DNA of 64,000 bases from Vibrio ostreae (GCF_019226825.1 NZ_CP076643.1:3100001-3164000), one strand, 5' to 3'. Shown: positions 29,609 through 41,211, counted from the first letter of the stretch. Notes: generated from the letters alone by a model not told the origin. Translations and numbers: made by a program.

Positions 29609-31088
29609 TTATAGCAGGCGTTTGCGCTGACTCGATGGGGAAATACCCAAGGATTCCCGGTACTTAGCAATAGTACGTCTTGCTACCTGAATCCCTTGAT
29701 CAGCGAGTAGGGCCGCGATCTTACTGTCGCTTAATGGTTTGGCTGGGTTTTCCGCAGCGACCAGTTTTTTTGATCAGAGCTCGAATCGCGGTAGATGAAC
29801 ATTCTCCGCCGTTGTCGGTACTGACGTGGCTGGAAAAAAAGTACTTCAATTCGAATATGCCACGTGGGGTATGCATGTATTTCTGTGTGGTAACACGAGA
29901 AATGGTTGATTCATGCATGTCCACCGCCAGCGCGACGTCATTAAGAACCATCGGCTTCATGGCTTCTTCACCATACTCGAAGAAATCACGCTGATGTTCA
30001 ACTATGCACTTGGCAACTTTGAGCAGCGTCTCGTTTCGGCTCTCCAGACTCTTAATTAACCATTTCGCTTCTTGCAAATTGCTGCGGATATAGTTGCTGT
30101 CGGCATTGTTACCGCGCACCATATCGGCGTACTGCTGGTTGATCTTGAGTCTTGGCACGCTGTCCGGATTGATGGTCACAATCCATTTGCCATGTTCTTT
30201 AAACACCGACACATCGGGAATGACATACTCCGCATGCTCGGTGGCAATCCGGCTGCCCGGACGCGGGTCCAGTTGTTGGATCAGTTGCAGCACTTCACGT
30301 AACTCTTCCTCTTTGAGTTTAGTCTCTTTCAGAATGAGTTTGTAATCGCGGTTGCCAAGTAGGTCGATGTACTGAGACAGGAGGAGTTTGGCTTCGTCCA
30401 GCCAAGGGGTCTCTGCCGGAAAGGTGGCCAGTTGCAGCAGCAGGCAGTCCTGCAGGTTGACGGACGCCACACCCAGCGGGTCAAACTGCTGAACCCGCTT
30501 TCTGACCGCTTCAATTTCATCCAGCTCAATCGCTTCACCGGCAATCTCTTCGCCGGTAAAGTTTTCCAGAATTTCTTCCAGTGACTGGGTCAGGTAACCG
30601 TAGTCGTCGACGGCATCGATCAGCGCCATTGCAATCGTGCGGTCGGTTTCACTAAACGGCGTGAGATCCAGCTGCCACAGCAGATAGTCCTGCAGTGACT
30701 GGGTGGTTTCGCCCTGATAAACAGGCGCATCGTCGTCAACAGAAATACCGGTGCTGCCGGTATTGGCACTGTAGACATCTTCCCAGGTGGTATCGATTTC
30801 CAGTTCTGAGCTGATTTCCGATTTTTCGATCAGCTCTGAGCTGTCCTGAGGTTCAGGTTCGGCAACATCAGCACTGGCTTCTTTTTCCTCACGATGGGGC
30901 TCGGGTTCAGACGGTGCCGCGAACTCTTCCATCGACTCTTCAACATCAAGCAGCGGGTTCGATTCCAGCGCTTCCTGAATTTCCTGTTGCAGATCCAACG
31001 TCGATAGTTGCAGCAGACGAATCGCCTGTTGCAACTGGGGTGTCATGGCTAACTGCTGACCTAGCTTGAGCTGTAATGAGGGTTTCAT
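29609..31088 (-). pseudogene. rpoN: RNA polymerase sigma-54 factor, frameshifted near the C-terminus
   Basis: Sigma-54 directs transcription from -24/-12 promoters, which in Vibrio include flagellar, nitrogen and quorum-sensing sRNA genes. The frame from ATG 31088 has the Gln/Leu-rich activator-interaction region (residues 1-50), an acidic region II, and the core-binding domain. It then runs into a stop at 29721 after ALIKK. A run of seven As on the coding strand (29765-29771) has one base too many. Removing it restores [20 protein letters not shown], the RpoN box [10 protein letters not shown] and the end SSQRKRLL at 29609, giving 492 residues. As written, the DNA-binding RpoN box would be lost. 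Confidence 0.93.
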
Positions 31089-31138
31089 TCAGTATTGACT
31101 GCCTTGTTTTTGTTAGGATTGATCTCAATCTATGTTAA

Positions 31139-31864
31139 TCATAGACGGAATTGTTCGCCGAGATAAACCTGTTTCACTTGCTCGTTGTCGAGCACTTCCT
31201 GTGGTGTGCCTTCCGCAATTAAGCGGCCCTGACTCACAATATAAGCTTTTTCACACACATCCAAGGTTTCCCGGACGTTGTGGTCGGTGATCAGCACGCC
31301 TAAACCGCGATCACGCAGATGTTCGATGATTTTTTTGATGTCGATAACCGAAATCGGGTCAACCCCGGCAAACGGTTCGTCGAGCAAGATAAATTGCGGA
31401 TTGGCGGCCAGCGCTCGGGCGATTTCCACTCGGCGGCGTTCACCACCGGACAATGCCATACCGGCACTGTGGCGAATGTGCTGGATATGAAACTCTTCCA
31501 GCAGATCCTCCAGTTTATCCTGGCGCTCTTCACGGGTCATCTCTTCCCGCGTTTGCAGCACAGCCATGATGTTGTCTTCCACCGACAGCTTACGGAAGAT
31601 GGAAGCTTCCTGTGGCAGGTAACCGATACCGAGCCGTGAACGGCTGTGCATAGGCAGCACGCTGATGTCTTGTTCATCGATGCTGATGGTCCCTTCGTCA
31701 CGTGCAACCAGGCCTACAATCATGTAGAAAGAGGTGGTTTTACCCGCACCGTTCGGACCGAGCAGTCCGACGATCTGACCGGATTCAACCTTAAGGCTGA
31801 CGTCGGAGACCACTTTACGCTTTTTATAGCTCTTGGCTAAATGTTCTGCTTTAAGTGTTGCCAT
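31139..31864 (-). CDS. lptB: LPS export ABC transporter ATP-binding protein
   Basis: The cytoplasmic ATPase that powers LptFG in extracting LPS from the inner membrane and pushing it along the Lpt bridge. It has 241 residues with Walker [10 protein letters not shown], signature [15 protein letters not shown], Walker [14 protein letters not shown] and switch His in [11 protein letters not shown]. It follows lptA by 8 bases. Its permeases lptF and lptG are in the same window at 58-60 kb, as usual in gammaproteobacteria. Confidence 0.97.
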   Translation of the reverse strand: MATLKAEHLAKSYKKRKVVSDVSLKVESGQIVGLLGPNGAGKTTSFYMIVGLVARDEGTISIDEQDISVLPMHSRSRLGIGYLPQEASIFRKLSVEDNIMAVLQTREEMTREERQDKLEDLLEEFHIQHIRHSAGMALSGGERRRVEIARALAANPQFILLDEPFAGVDPISVIDIKKIIEHLRDRGLGVLITDHNVRETLDVCEKAYIVSQGRLIAEGTPQEVLDNEQVKQVYLGEQFRL

Positions 31865-31872
31865 AGTCGTTC

Positions 31873-32364
31873 TTATTGGGCCGCTTGAGGCTGCAGTACG
31901 GTCGAGACACGTCCGTTGCCTTCACCATCTGCAATCAACTTCTGCGACGAAATTTTGTAGCGGATTTTTTTACCGCGGATTTCACTGTCATCCTGAGCCA
32001 GCATCGCTTTTTCAATCATGGTCAGTTCGTCTTCGGACATCTTGTAATGCAACTCTTTCGCTTCACCGTACAGAGTCTTACCCTCATCCGTCAACTGGGA
32101 AAAAGTCGCCAGGTTGCCATAACCTTCGATGGTTTCAATCTGGCCGGATTTGGCATCGCGTACCACAACCAGTTTATCGGCGTTAATGTTGATGCTGCCC
32201 TGCTTGAGTTTTACATCACCCAAAAAGGTCACGCGGTTGCTTTTCATGTCCAGTTGCTGACTGTCTGAATCGATGTAAACCGGTTGCTTAGAATCGGTGG
32301 TCAGAGCCAGTGCCTGGCCGGACGCCAGCAGGCAAGCAATCAAACTAAGGTGTGAGAATTTCAT
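31873..32364 (-). CDS. lptA: LPS transport periplasmic protein LptA
   Basis: The periplasmic beta-jellyroll protein that forms the LPS bridge between LptC and LptD. It starts at ATG 32364, which has AAGG five bases upstream; the ATG at 32379 lacks this and would overlap lptC further. It has 163 residues with signal peptide [20 protein letters not shown], then the OstA-type repeats [21 protein letters not shown] and [19 protein letters not shown]. The start lies within the end of lptC. Confidence 0.94.
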   Translation of the reverse strand: MKFSHLSLIACLLASGQALALTTDSKQPVYIDSDSQQLDMKSNRVTFLGDVKLKQGSININADKLVVVRDAKSGQIETIEGYGNLATFSQLTDEGKTLYGEAKELHYKMSEDELTMIEKAMLAQDDSEIRGKKIRYKISSQKLIADGEGNGRVSTVLQPQAAQ

Positions 32365-32908
32365 ATCTACCTTGCACATGGTTATACAGAACAGCCGAGT
32401 GTTCGGAGAAATTTCCTTTCATCGCCTGTCCGCGAGTTTCAAACTGCGGGCCGTTCATTTTAACTTCGCTGTCGGCCCAAAAATCGCGGTTATCGAGCTG
32501 AATACTCAGCTTGGCCGTTGACAGTTCGTCAAAGGCAGAGCCCGCCAGTAAGTTGTTTGCCATCACGTTGTCATACAAAATCAGCACATGGTCTTTGGTC
32601 AGAATGCCGCGATTGGCGGTGACCTGCCACTCCTGGGTAACCCCTTGCTGATAGACTTTCAGTACCGGATATTCGAAAGTGGTGTTGCCACTTTTCGCGT
32701 AGTAATCCAGATGCTGTGAAGTAATAACATAGTTCCGCACGCCTTGCTGATTATACGAGACGTTATCCAGATTTTTACCACTAAACATCGGCAACTCATA
32801 ATTAGGAGCCACCTGAATAGCGCTGTTTTGCTTTTTGTCCAGCAGGTAATAGGCTGACCAGGAAGCAATAAAGAGAAGTATCGCGTAAAGGATACGAGAA
32901 AAACTCAT
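32345..32908 (-). CDS. lptC: LPS export ABC transporter periplasmic protein LptC
   Basis: A bitopic inner-membrane protein that receives LPS from LptFG and hands it to LptA. It has 187 residues with one N-terminal membrane helix (about residues 7-24) and a periplasmic LptC jellyroll, with YVITSQHLDYYAKSGNTTFEYP and a C-terminal KGNFSEHSAVLYNHV. It overlaps kdsC upstream by 4 bases and lptA downstream. Confidence 0.95.
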   Translation of the reverse strand: MSFSRILYAILLFIASWSAYYLLDKKQNSAIQVAPNYELPMFSGKNLDNVSYNQQGVRNYVITSQHLDYYAKSGNTTFEYPVLKVYQQGVTQEWQVTANRGILTKDHVLILYDNVMANNLLAGSAFDELSTAKLSIQLDNRDFWADSEVKMNGPQFETRGQAMKGNFSEHSAVLYNHVQGRYEILTP

Positions 32909-33462
32909 ATACTCAGGCCTTTATGTACGTCGAGCTCATTCCGTGCTTGTAAAATTAAATCACACACTTCGCGTACTGCGCCGTGTCCGCCTTTGATGCG
33001 GGTCACGTAATTGGCCCGCTTGGCCAGCAGAGGATGGCCGTCAGCCACACACACTTTGAGGGCGACTTTTTCCATCACCGGCCAGTCGATCAAATCATCA
33101 CCAATGTAACCGGTATGCTTTGGGTCGATCGCCAATTTTTCGCAAATATCCTGATAGGCTTTGACCTTGTCGTCCTGACCTTGGTAGATCAAAGAAATGC
33201 CCAGCGCCTGCATCCGGTTTTCGACGATTTGCGAACGTCGTCCGGTGATAATGGCTATCTCAATGCCGGCATTCATCAGTGATTTTACGCCATATCCGTC
33301 GCGGGTATGAAATGTTTTCAGCTCTTCGCCCTGATTGCCCATGTAGATAAGCCCGTCAGAGAACACGCCGTCTACATCACAAATCAGCAGTTTTATCTGC
33401 CCGGCGGTAGCCAGAATATCAGCAGCGACCTCGCCGTACAGAGTTTCGACCATCTGGCTCAT
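32905..33462 (-). CDS. kdsC: 3-deoxy-manno-octulosonate-8-phosphatase KdsC
   Basis: A HAD-family phosphatase that releases Kdo from Kdo 8-phosphate for LPS inner-core synthesis. It has 185 residues. The nucleophile motif is LLICDVDGVFSDG, motif II is IAIITGRRS and motif IV is GYIGDDLIDWPVM. It lacks the large cap domain, as typical of tetrameric KdsC. The ATG overlaps the kdsD stop. Confidence 0.96.
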   Translation of the reverse strand: MSQMVETLYGEVAADILATAGQIKLLICDVDGVFSDGLIYMGNQGEELKTFHTRDGYGVKSLMNAGIEIAIITGRRSQIVENRMQALGISLIYQGQDDKVKAYQDICEKLAIDPKHTGYIGDDLIDWPVMEKVALKVCVADGHPLLAKRANYVTRIKGGHGAVREVCDLILQARNELDVHKGLSI

Positions 33463-34436
33463 TACATCACTCCTGCTTTTAATAAGTCGTGCATATTCAA
33501 AGCACCGACCACCTGGCCGTTTTCGACCAGCATCAGGCCGTTAATGCGCTTGTCCTGCATCAGGTTGAGTCCTTCTACGGCCAGAAGATTCGGTGAGGCG
33601 ACGGTCGGGTGACGGGTCATCACTTCGCTGATTGTCGCGCTGTGAATATCGATGCGTTTGTCCAGGATACGACGTAGGTCACCATCAGTGAATATGCCGA
33701 CCAGCTGATCATCACCCTCGACCACTGCGGTCATCCCGAGCCCTTTGTGACTGATTTCGAGCAGGGCATCACGTACCAGCGCATTCGGCTGAACCTTGGG
33801 TAAAGCGTCACCCGAATGCATGATATCGCTCAGCTTCATCAGCAGTTTACGCCCCAGAGCGCCCCCTGGATGCGATAAAGCAAAGTCTTCGGCGGTAAAG
33901 CCGCGCGCCTGCAGCAGAGCAACCGCCATCGCATCTCCCATCACCAGCGTGGCGGTGGTGCTTGAGGTCGGCGCCAGGCCGAGTGGACACGCTTCTTTCG
34001 GTACCGTCATCTGCAGGTGAATATCGGCCAGTTTAGCCATATTCGATTGCGGATTACCCGTCATACTGATGATACGATTATTGAGGCGCTTTAAAACCGG
34101 GAACAGAGCGAGAATTTCGGACGACTCACCGGAGTTGGAAATGGCCAGGACAATATCGCCGCTCTCAATCATACCCAGGTCGCCATGTGAGGCTTCGCCG
34201 GGGTGAACAAAGAAGGATGAGGTGCCTGTGCTGGCGAAGGTGGCCGCCATTTTACGGCCGATGTGGCCGGACTTGCCGATGCCCATCACCACGACTTTAC
34301 CGCTTTTATTCGCCAGAATCATCTCACAGGCACGGCAGAAGTCATGGTTAAAATATTGGTCCAGTTGTTGTAGTGCTTCGATCTCCGTTGCCAGCACCTG
34401 GTTGGCAACACTGCGGTAGTCAAAGTTATCCGACAT
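33462..34436 (-). CDS. kdsD: Arabinose-5-phosphate isomerase KdsD
   Basis: Converts ribulose 5-phosphate to arabinose 5-phosphate, the first committed step of Kdo synthesis. It has 324 residues: an N-terminal SIS domain (about 35-180; MGIGKSGHIGRKMAATFASTG, SNSGESSE) and two C-terminal CBS domains (about 200-324). It lies 12 bases after the yrbG stop. Confidence 0.96.
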   Translation of the reverse strand: MSDNFDYRSVANQVLATEIEALQQLDQYFNHDFCRACEMILANKSGKVVVMGIGKSGHIGRKMAATFASTGTSSFFVHPGEASHGDLGMIESGDIVLAISNSGESSEILALFPVLKRLNNRIISMTGNPQSNMAKLADIHLQMTVPKEACPLGLAPTSSTTATLVMGDAMAVALLQARGFTAEDFALSHPGGALGRKLLMKLSDIMHSGDALPKVQPNALVRDALLEISHKGLGMTAVVEGDDQLVGIFTDGDLRRILDKRIDIHSATISEVMTRHPTVASPNLLAVEGLNLMQDKRINGLMLVENGQVVGALNMHDLLKAGVM

Positions 34437-34448
34437 CCTACACTCCCG

Positions 34449-35414
34449 TTAAGCGGTCATATTCATGAACAGGTAAATCTGATATGCCAAAAAGGCAACG
34501 AACAGGATAGTGCCTTCAATGCGGTTGATGCTGCGTGATTTACCCAGCGCCATCATCAGCAGCAGGACCGAGACCGCCAGCATCACCCAGAAATCGCGCC
34601 CCATTGCGTGCTCACTCAGCACGGAAGGGTTGAGAATGCCCGGCAGGCCCATGACCGCCAGAATATTAAAAACGTTGGAGCCGATAATATTACCGACTGC
34701 CATGTCATCTTCACCTTTCAGAACCCCTGCCAGAGAAGCCGCCAGCTCTGGCAGGCTGGTCCCAATCGCAATAATGGTCAGGCCGATCACCAGATCGCTC
34801 ATACCGAAGTATTTAGCAATCACCACGGAATTATCGACCAGCATACTCGCGGCAATCGGCAGTAAAATCAGGCCAATCACCACCCACATGCCCGCTTTCA
34901 TATTACTTACCCCTTGCGGGATCTCTGATTCGTGCTCTTCGAGCAGGGCATCGCCATTGCTCTGCTCACTACGGCTGATTTTCAGCATCGCCAGAATAAA
35001 CAGTGCAAACAGGACGAACAGCAGGACGCCTTCGTAAAAGCCCAGTTGGTTATCCCACAACAGTGCGCCGGCTAATAAAGTGACACCAAGCATCAGCGGC
35101 AGTTCACGACGAATCACGGTTGAGCTGATCGACAGCGGTTTGATCAGGGCGGTAATACCAAGAATCAGCGCGATGTTGGCGATGTTCGAGCCCAGCACGT
35201 TACCGACTGCGGTATCGGTTTTGCCTTCCAGCGCAGCCGTGGCGGACACCATCATTTCCGGAGCCGAAGAGCCCATAGCCAGAATGGTCATACCGATCAC
35301 CAGCGGTGAAATGCCTACGTTGCGCGCCAGGGCGGCAGAACCGAAAACCAGTTTATCGGCACTCCAGACGAGCAAAATGAGACCTACAATAAGAAACGCA
35401 ATGGCTTCGAGCAT
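34449..35414 (-). CDS. yrbG: Calcium/sodium antiporter YrbG
   Basis: An inner-membrane cation/Ca2+ exchanger of the NCX family, 321 residues. Two inverted repeats of five helices each carry the alpha-repeat motifs LAMGSSAPEMMVS (first half) and IAIGTSLPELAAS (second half), separated by an acidic cytoplasmic loop with SRSEQSNGDALLEEHESE. It is the first gene of the long minus-strand cluster through kds, lpt and rpoN, its usual place. Confidence 0.94.
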   Translation of the reverse strand: MLEAIAFLIVGLILLVWSADKLVFGSAALARNVGISPLVIGMTILAMGSSAPEMMVSATAALEGKTDTAVGNVLGSNIANIALILGITALIKPLSISSTVIRRELPLMLGVTLLAGALLWDNQLGFYEGVLLFVLFALFILAMLKISRSEQSNGDALLEEHESEIPQGVSNMKAGMWVVIGLILLPIAASMLVDNSVVIAKYFGMSDLVIGLTIIAIGTSLPELAASLAGVLKGEDDMAVGNIIGSNVFNILAVMGLPGILNPSVLSEHAMGRDFWVMLAVSVLLLMMALGKSRSINRIEGTILFVAFLAYQIYLFMNMTA

Positions 35415-35757
35415 GACAATTCCTAACTTTATGAATAACTGAACGAGTAACCGCTAATTTTGACGTGTTGGTCATTAAAAGGGAAGTCGAAGATACAATT
35501 TATTGTCGCATTTTCGTGGTTCTGTGTGGTGATGATGCGCTGTTACTGATCGCATGTTTTGCTGTTTTCATCATCACAAGCGGATGTCGGTGGGTATTGA
35601 TTTGATGATATTATCAGCAAACCAGAACTGCAGGCCGAATGGGGCGTGAATTGCTAATTGTCGGTTAAATGTAATTGAACGGTGCTTTTAATTTCGCAGT
35701 AATGTGCTTATGATTGCCCATTCTTAGCAGGAAATCCGACAACAGCGAATTGTGAGT
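35415..35757. other. Divergent intergenic region between yrbG and mlaF
   Basis: 343 bases without a gene. It is AT-rich and should hold the promoters for the yrbG-kds-lpt cluster (left) and the mla operon (right). I could not assign a clear -35/-10 pair or a recognisable operator, and no small reading frame with a ribosome-binding site stands out. Confidence 0.6.
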
Positions 35758-36561
35758 ATGTCTGAAACCGAATTAATCACCATCAAAAATCTGACCTTCT
35801 CCCGTGCGGAGCGCGTGATTTTTGATGACATCAGCTTGCAGGTTCCGAAGGGGAAAGTGACCGCCATTATGGGGCCTTCTGGTATCGGAAAAACCACCCT
35901 GTTACGTTTGATTGGCGGCCAGTTACTGCCCGAAAAAGGCGAAATCTGGTTTGACGGCCAGAACATTCCCGCCCTCAGCCGCAGTAAATTATACAAAATC
36001 CGCAAAAAAATGAGCATGCTGTTCCAGTCCGGAGCCCTGTTCACCGATCTTAATGTGTTTGACAACGTGGCGTTTCCGCTGCGCGAGCATACTCAGCTTG
36101 ATGAATCGCTGATCAAAACCCTGGTGCTGCTTAAGCTGGAAGCGGTCGGCCTGCGTGGCGCAGCCCAGCTGATGCCCAGCGAGTTGTCGGGTGGTATGGC
36201 CCGCCGTGCTGCGCTGGCGCGCTCTATTGCGCTCGATCCTGAACTGATCATGTTTGATGAACCGTTTGTCGGGCAGGATCCGATTACCATGGGTGTGCTG
36301 GTTGAGCTGATTCGTAATCTCAATCAGGCGCTGGGTGTGACGTCTGTCGTGGTGTCGCACGATGTGCCGGAGGTAATGAGTATTGCCGACTGGGTCTATT
36401 TACTCGCTGACGGTAAAGTGATTGCGTATGGCACGCCAGAGGAATTGCGTCGTAACGAGGATCCGCGCGTGCAGCAGTTTTTGCAAGGCAATGCTGATGG
36501 TCCGGTACCGTTTCGCTTCCCGGCGCGGCCGATAGAAAAGGATCTGTTCCATGTTGGATAA
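35758..36561 (+). CDS. mlaF: Phospholipid ABC transporter ATP-binding protein MlaF
   Basis: The ATPase of the MlaFEDB inner-membrane complex that keeps outer-membrane lipid asymmetry by moving phospholipids. It has 267 residues from ATG 35758 (a GTG two codons upstream is possible). It shows Walker [10 protein letters not shown], signature [13 protein letters not shown] and Walker [15 protein letters not shown]. The C-terminus extends beyond a standard ABC domain, as in MlaF, where it contacts MlaB. It overlaps mlaE by 11 bases. Confidence 0.95.
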   Translation: MSETELITIKNLTFSRAERVIFDDISLQVPKGKVTAIMGPSGIGKTTLLRLIGGQLLPEKGEIWFDGQNIPALSRSKLYKIRKKMSMLFQSGALFTDLNVFDNVAFPLREHTQLDESLIKTLVLLKLEAVGLRGAAQLMPSELSGGMARRAALARSIALDPELIMFDEPFVGQDPITMGVLVELIRNLNQALGVTSVVVSHDVPEVMSIADWVYLLADGKVIAYGTPEELRRNEDPRVQQFLQGNADGPVPFRFPARPIEKDLFHVG

Positions 36562-37342
36562 TTTAAAACACGGTATCAGTGGCCTGGGCCGACGTTATTT
36601 TGCCGTGTGTGAAGCGTTCGGCCGGGCCAGTCTGATGTTATTCGGCGCCTTAGCCGGTCGTCCGCGGCCACTGAAAAATCTGCCGCTGCTGATCAAGCAA
36701 CTCTACAGTGTCGGCGTTCAGTCGCTGGCGATCATTATCGTTTCCGGCCTGTTTATCGGCATGGTGCTCAGCTTGCAGGGGTACGTCATTCTGGTCGATT
36801 ACGGCGCAGAAACCAGCCTGGGGCAAATGGTGGCATTGTCGCTGCTGCGTGAACTGGGCCCGGTGGTGACCGCCTTGCTGTTTGCCGGTCGTGCCGGTTC
36901 GGCGCTGACGGCAGAGATTGGCCTGATGAAAGCCACTGAGCAGCTGTCCAGTCTGGAAATGATGGCGGTTGATCCGCTCAAGCGTGTCATTGCGCCACGC
37001 CTGTGGGCCGGACTCATTTCTATGCCGCTGCTGGCGATGATCTTTATGGCGGTCGGTATCTGGGGCGGGCAGTTGGTCGGTGTCGACTGGAAAGGCATTG
37101 ACCACGGCAGTTTCTGGTCCGCGATGCAGGCCTCGGTGGAGCTGGGACAAGATATTGGCAACAGTGTGATTAAATGTGTGGTGTTTGCCATTACTGTCAC
37201 CTGGATTGCTCTTTTTAATGGCTATGATGCGATTCCGACGTCTGAAGGCATCAGCCGTGCAACAACACGAACCGTAGTGCATTCGTCACTGGCTGTATTG
37301 GGCCTCGACTTTGTACTGACCGCACTGATGTTTGGGAATTAA
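36551..37342 (+). CDS. mlaE: Phospholipid ABC transporter permease MlaE
   Basis: The permease of the Mla complex, 263 residues with five to six membrane helices. The conserved segments [39 protein letters not shown] and [16 protein letters not shown] are typical of the MlaE family. It begins inside the end of mlaF and ends two bases before mlaD, so the operon is tightly packed. Confidence 0.96.
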   Translation: MLDNLKHGISGLGRRYFAVCEAFGRASLMLFGALAGRPRPLKNLPLLIKQLYSVGVQSLAIIIVSGLFIGMVLSLQGYVILVDYGAETSLGQMVALSLLRELGPVVTALLFAGRAGSALTAEIGLMKATEQLSSLEMMAVDPLKRVIAPRLWAGLISMPLLAMIFMAVGIWGGQLVGVDWKGIDHGSFWSAMQASVELGQDIGNSVIKCVVFAITVTWIALFNGYDAIPTSEGISRATTRTVVHSSLAVLGLDFVLTALMFGN

Positions 37343-37344
37343 TC

Positions 37345-37833
37345 ATGCAACAAACACGTAAACTAGAATTTTGGGTAGGCAGTTTTGTGCTGGCAGGAAT
37401 TTGCGCAATTCTGGTAATGATTTTTCAAGTCGCTGACGTGAAAAGTCTGGGCTCTGGGGATACTTACACGCTCAAAGCGGAATTTGACAATATTGGCAGT
37501 CTGAAAGTGCGCTCGCCTGTGAAAGTGGGTGGCGTAGTGGTTGGCCGGGTGGAAGACATTTCGCTCGATAAAGAGCGACTGCTGCCAACCGTGACCCTGT
37601 CTATCGACAGCCGTTACAGTCAGTTCCCGGATACGTCCAGCCTGCAAATTCTGACCTCAGGTCTGATTGGCGAGCAGTACATCAGCCTGATCCCGGGCTT
37701 TGTATTTGAAGATGAACAGATGCTGAAAGAGGGTGATCGGATTGAAGACACCAAATCAGCCCTGGTTCTGGAAGATTTGATTGGTCAGTTCCTCTACAGC
37801 GTAGGTGGATCTGACGATGAGAAAAGTGAGTAA
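37345..37833 (+). CDS. mlaD: Phospholipid-binding MCE protein MlaD
   Basis: The inner-membrane-anchored MCE-domain protein that forms a hexameric ring on the periplasmic side of MlaFE. It has 162 residues: one N-terminal membrane helix (about 10-27), the MCE domain (about 38-117, with AEFDNIGSLKVRSPVKVGGVVVG) and a C-terminal helical tail. Length and layout are normal. Confidence 0.96.
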   Translation: MQQTRKLEFWVGSFVLAGICAILVMIFQVADVKSLGSGDTYTLKAEFDNIGSLKVRSPVKVGGVVVGRVEDISLDKERLLPTVTLSIDSRYSQFPDTSSLQILTSGLIGEQYISLIPGFVFEDEQMLKEGDRIEDTKSALVLEDLIGQFLYSVGGSDDEKSE

Positions 37834-37836
37834 TCT

Positions 37837-38496
37837 ATGATGACTAAATCTATGCTGTGGAAGCGTTATTTTGTCCTGCTGCTCAGTGTTCTGGTCTCTT
37901 GGTCGGCAAGTGCGGCGCAGGACGTTGATCAGACCAACCCGTATCAGATGATGAAACAGGTCGCTCAGCAGGCGTTTGACCGCCTTAAAGCGGAACAGCC
38001 AAAAATCCATCAGGATCCGAACTATCTTAAAGTGATCGTTGAAGAAGAACTGATGCCGTATGTCAATGATCAATACGCAGCTCTGAAACTGCTGGGCTCT
38101 AACCTGCGCGGCGCGAAACGCGAAGAGGTGGGTGAGTTTATTCAGGCCTTCCGCGCTTATTTGATCACTAACTACGCTCAGGTGCTGACCCAGTACACGG
38201 ATCAGACCCTTGAATTTGCGCCGGAACTGCCAGTCGAAGATGACCGCCGCATCACCAGTGTGAAAGTTGATATCATTGATGCGCCGCGTCCGAACATCAA
38301 TCTTGAGTTCAAACTGCGCAAAGAGAAATCCGGTGAATGGCGTGCTTTTGACATGGTTGCGGAAGGCATCAGTCTGTTGTCGAGTAAGCAATCAGAGTGG
38401 AACACGAAAATTCGTCAGGAAGGTATTCTGGCGGTGGCCAAAGAGCTGGAAAAACAGGCGCAGCAACCGATCCGTTTTGAGAGTAAATCCGAATGA
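37837..38496 (+). CDS. mlaC: Phospholipid shuttle protein MlaC
   Basis: A soluble periplasmic lipid carrier between MlaA in the outer membrane and MlaFEDB. It has 219 residues with signal peptide (about residues 1-24, cleavage near SASA-AQ) and a Tol-Tol-Ttg2-type domain (HQDPNYLKVIVEEELMPYVNDQ, FRAYLITNYAQVLTQY). It starts three bases after mlaD and overlaps mlaB by 4 bases. Confidence 0.95.
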   Translation: MMTKSMLWKRYFVLLLSVLVSWSASAAQDVDQTNPYQMMKQVAQQAFDRLKAEQPKIHQDPNYLKVIVEEELMPYVNDQYAALKLLGSNLRGAKREEVGEFIQAFRAYLITNYAQVLTQYTDQTLEFAPELPVEDDRRITSVKVDIIDAPRPNINLEFKLRKEKSGEWRAFDMVAEGISLLSSKQSEWNTKIRQEGILAVAKELEKQAQQPIRFESKSE

Positions 38497-38822
38497 GCCA
38501 TCCGCAATGGCAAGTCCTCAGCCCCGAGCAGTGTGCTCTGAATGGCGCGCTGGACCGGGACAAAGTCCCGTCTTTGTGGGTGATTTTACAGCAATGGCAA
38601 CCACAAAGTGCGCGTTGTACCCTCTCTTTGCGTGATGTATCACGAGTCGACTCAGCAGGGATGGTAATGTTAATTCATTTAATAGAGCATGCAAAAAAAC
38701 AAAACTGTCATATAATGCTCAGTTTCGTGCCAGAACAACTGCGCACACTGTTTCAACTGAGCAACATCGAAACCATGATGGCTCAGCACTTAGAACAACC
38801 AGCCGGGGTGAATTGTGGATAG
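38493..38822 (+). CDS. mlaB: STAS-domain protein MlaB
   Basis: A small cytoplasmic STAS protein that binds MlaF and is needed for complex activity. It has 109 residues with the central strand and helix [28 protein letters not shown] matches the conserved loop of STAS proteins. It starts in the mlaC stop (ATGA) and overlaps ibaG by 8 bases. Confidence 0.92.
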   Translation: MSHPQWQVLSPEQCALNGALDRDKVPSLWVILQQWQPQSARCTLSLRDVSRVDSAGMVMLIHLIEHAKKQNCHIMLSFVPEQLRTLFQLSNIETMMAQHLEQPAGVNCG

Positions 38823-39069
38823 CGCACAAGTACAACAGATATTAGAACAAGCACTCGAACTTCAAGAGATTCACGTCAAAGGTGAAGGCAGCCACTATGA
38901 AGTGCTGGCTGTGGATGCTGCATTTGAAGGTATGAGCCGTGTGAAGAAACAGCAGATGATTTACGCTCCGTTAATGGAGTACATCCAGCGCAACGACATT
39001 CACGCCGTTTCGATTAAAGCGTTCACGCCAGATGAGTGGGCTCGCGATAAGAAGTTGATGTCGCTTTAA
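38815..39069 (+). CDS. ibaG: BolA family protein IbaG (YrbA)
   Basis: An 84-residue BolA-like protein; family members bind monothiol glutaredoxins and Fe-S clusters, and IbaG is linked to acid stress and, in V. cholerae, envelope lipids. It shows [30 protein letters not shown] with the conserved His. Translation starts at GTG 38815, inside the mlaB end. murA follows nine bases after the stop. Confidence 0.93.
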   Translation: MDSAQVQQILEQALELQEIHVKGEGSHYEVLAVDAAFEGMSRVKKQQMIYAPLMEYIQRNDIHAVSIKAFTPDEWARDKKLMSL

Positions 39070-39078
39070 GGTTTGTGA

Positions 39079-40344
<1,266 letters not shown>

Positions 40345-40363
40345 ACTGCTGTTTTGTTTATGG

Positions 40364-40391
40364 GCCGAAATCCGTGGGTTTCGGCTTTTTT
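40364..40391 (+). terminator. Intrinsic terminator after murA
   Basis: GCCGAAA and TTTCGGC form a 7-bp stem with an 8-base loop, followed by a T-run. It lies 20 bases after the murA stop and before plsC, separating the mla-murA operon from plsC. Confidence 0.85.
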
Positions 40392-40416
40392 ATTCGAGCT
40401 CCTTTGGAGAATCTGG

Positions 40417-41160
40417 ATGATTGCTTTATTGCGTATTATTGCGGTGGTGATGTTTGCCGTCGTAATGTTTGTGTTTGGTTGTGGCTACTGTCTGCTCAGT
40501 CCGCGTAACCCGAAGCACGTGTTCACGTTTGGACGTATGTTCGGTGCGATGTCGAAAGTGTTCGGCATTAAACTGGAGCTGCGCATTCCGGACAATGCTT
40601 ATAACCGCGGCCAGGCGATTTACATTGCCAACCACCAGAACAACTGGGATCTGGTTACGGTTTCTTCGGCAGTGACGCCAAAAGTGGTGACGGTCGGTAA
40701 AAAGAGCCTGGCGTGGATGCCGTTGTTCGGTCAGCTTTACTGGCTGACCGGTAATATTCTGATTGACCGTGCCAATAAGACTAAGGCGAAAGGCACGATC
40801 GATCAGGTTGTCGACAGCATGAAAAACAGCGATGTGTCGGTATGGATGTTCCCGGAAGGGACCCGTTCGCGCGGTCGTGGCTTGCTGCCGTTTAAAGCCG
40901 GTGCATTCCACGCGGCGATCGGCGCCGGTGTGCCGATTATTCCTATCGTGTGCAGCTCAACCGATAAACTGCGTATTAACCGCTGGAACAATGGTCATAT
41001 CATTGTTGAGATGCTGCCACCGGTCAGCACGGAAGGCCTGGGCAAAGAGCACGTGCGTGAACTGACTAAGCAGTGTTACCACGACATGAAAGCTAAGCTG
41101 CAGGAGCTGGATGAAGAAGTTGAGCTGCTGAACAGCCACAAGGTGACATCCAACAGCTAA
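40417..41160 (+). CDS. plsC: 1-acyl-sn-glycerol-3-phosphate acyltransferase
   Basis: Acylates lysophosphatidic acid at the sn-2 position to give phosphatidic acid, at the inner membrane. It has 247 residues from ATG 40417, which follows GGAG at good spacing; the longer frame upstream runs through the murA terminator and is not credible as coding. There is one N-terminal membrane helix, the catalytic HX4D motif NHQNNWD near residue 73, and the substrate-binding motif PEGTRSRGRG. Confidence 0.94.
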   Translation: MIALLRIIAVVMFAVVMFVFGCGYCLLSPRNPKHVFTFGRMFGAMSKVFGIKLELRIPDNAYNRGQAIYIANHQNNWDLVTVSSAVTPKVVTVGKKSLAWMPLFGQLYWLTGNILIDRANKTKAKGTIDQVVDSMKNSDVSVWMFPEGTRSRGRGLLPFKAGAFHAAIGAGVPIIPIVCSSTDKLRINRWNNGHIIVEMLPPVSTEGLGKEHVRELTKQCYHDMKAKLQELDEEVELLNSHKVTSNS

Positions 41161-41211
41161 GGCTCAAGCTCAGCACTGCCTCAATAGCAGCAGGAGTGGA
41201 TCGTCAGCGAT

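Noticed and set aside
40354..40416. N-terminal extension of PlsC from ATG 40354
   Set aside because: The extension would be encoded by the murA terminator stem and T-run, and a good ribosome-binding site precedes ATG 40417.
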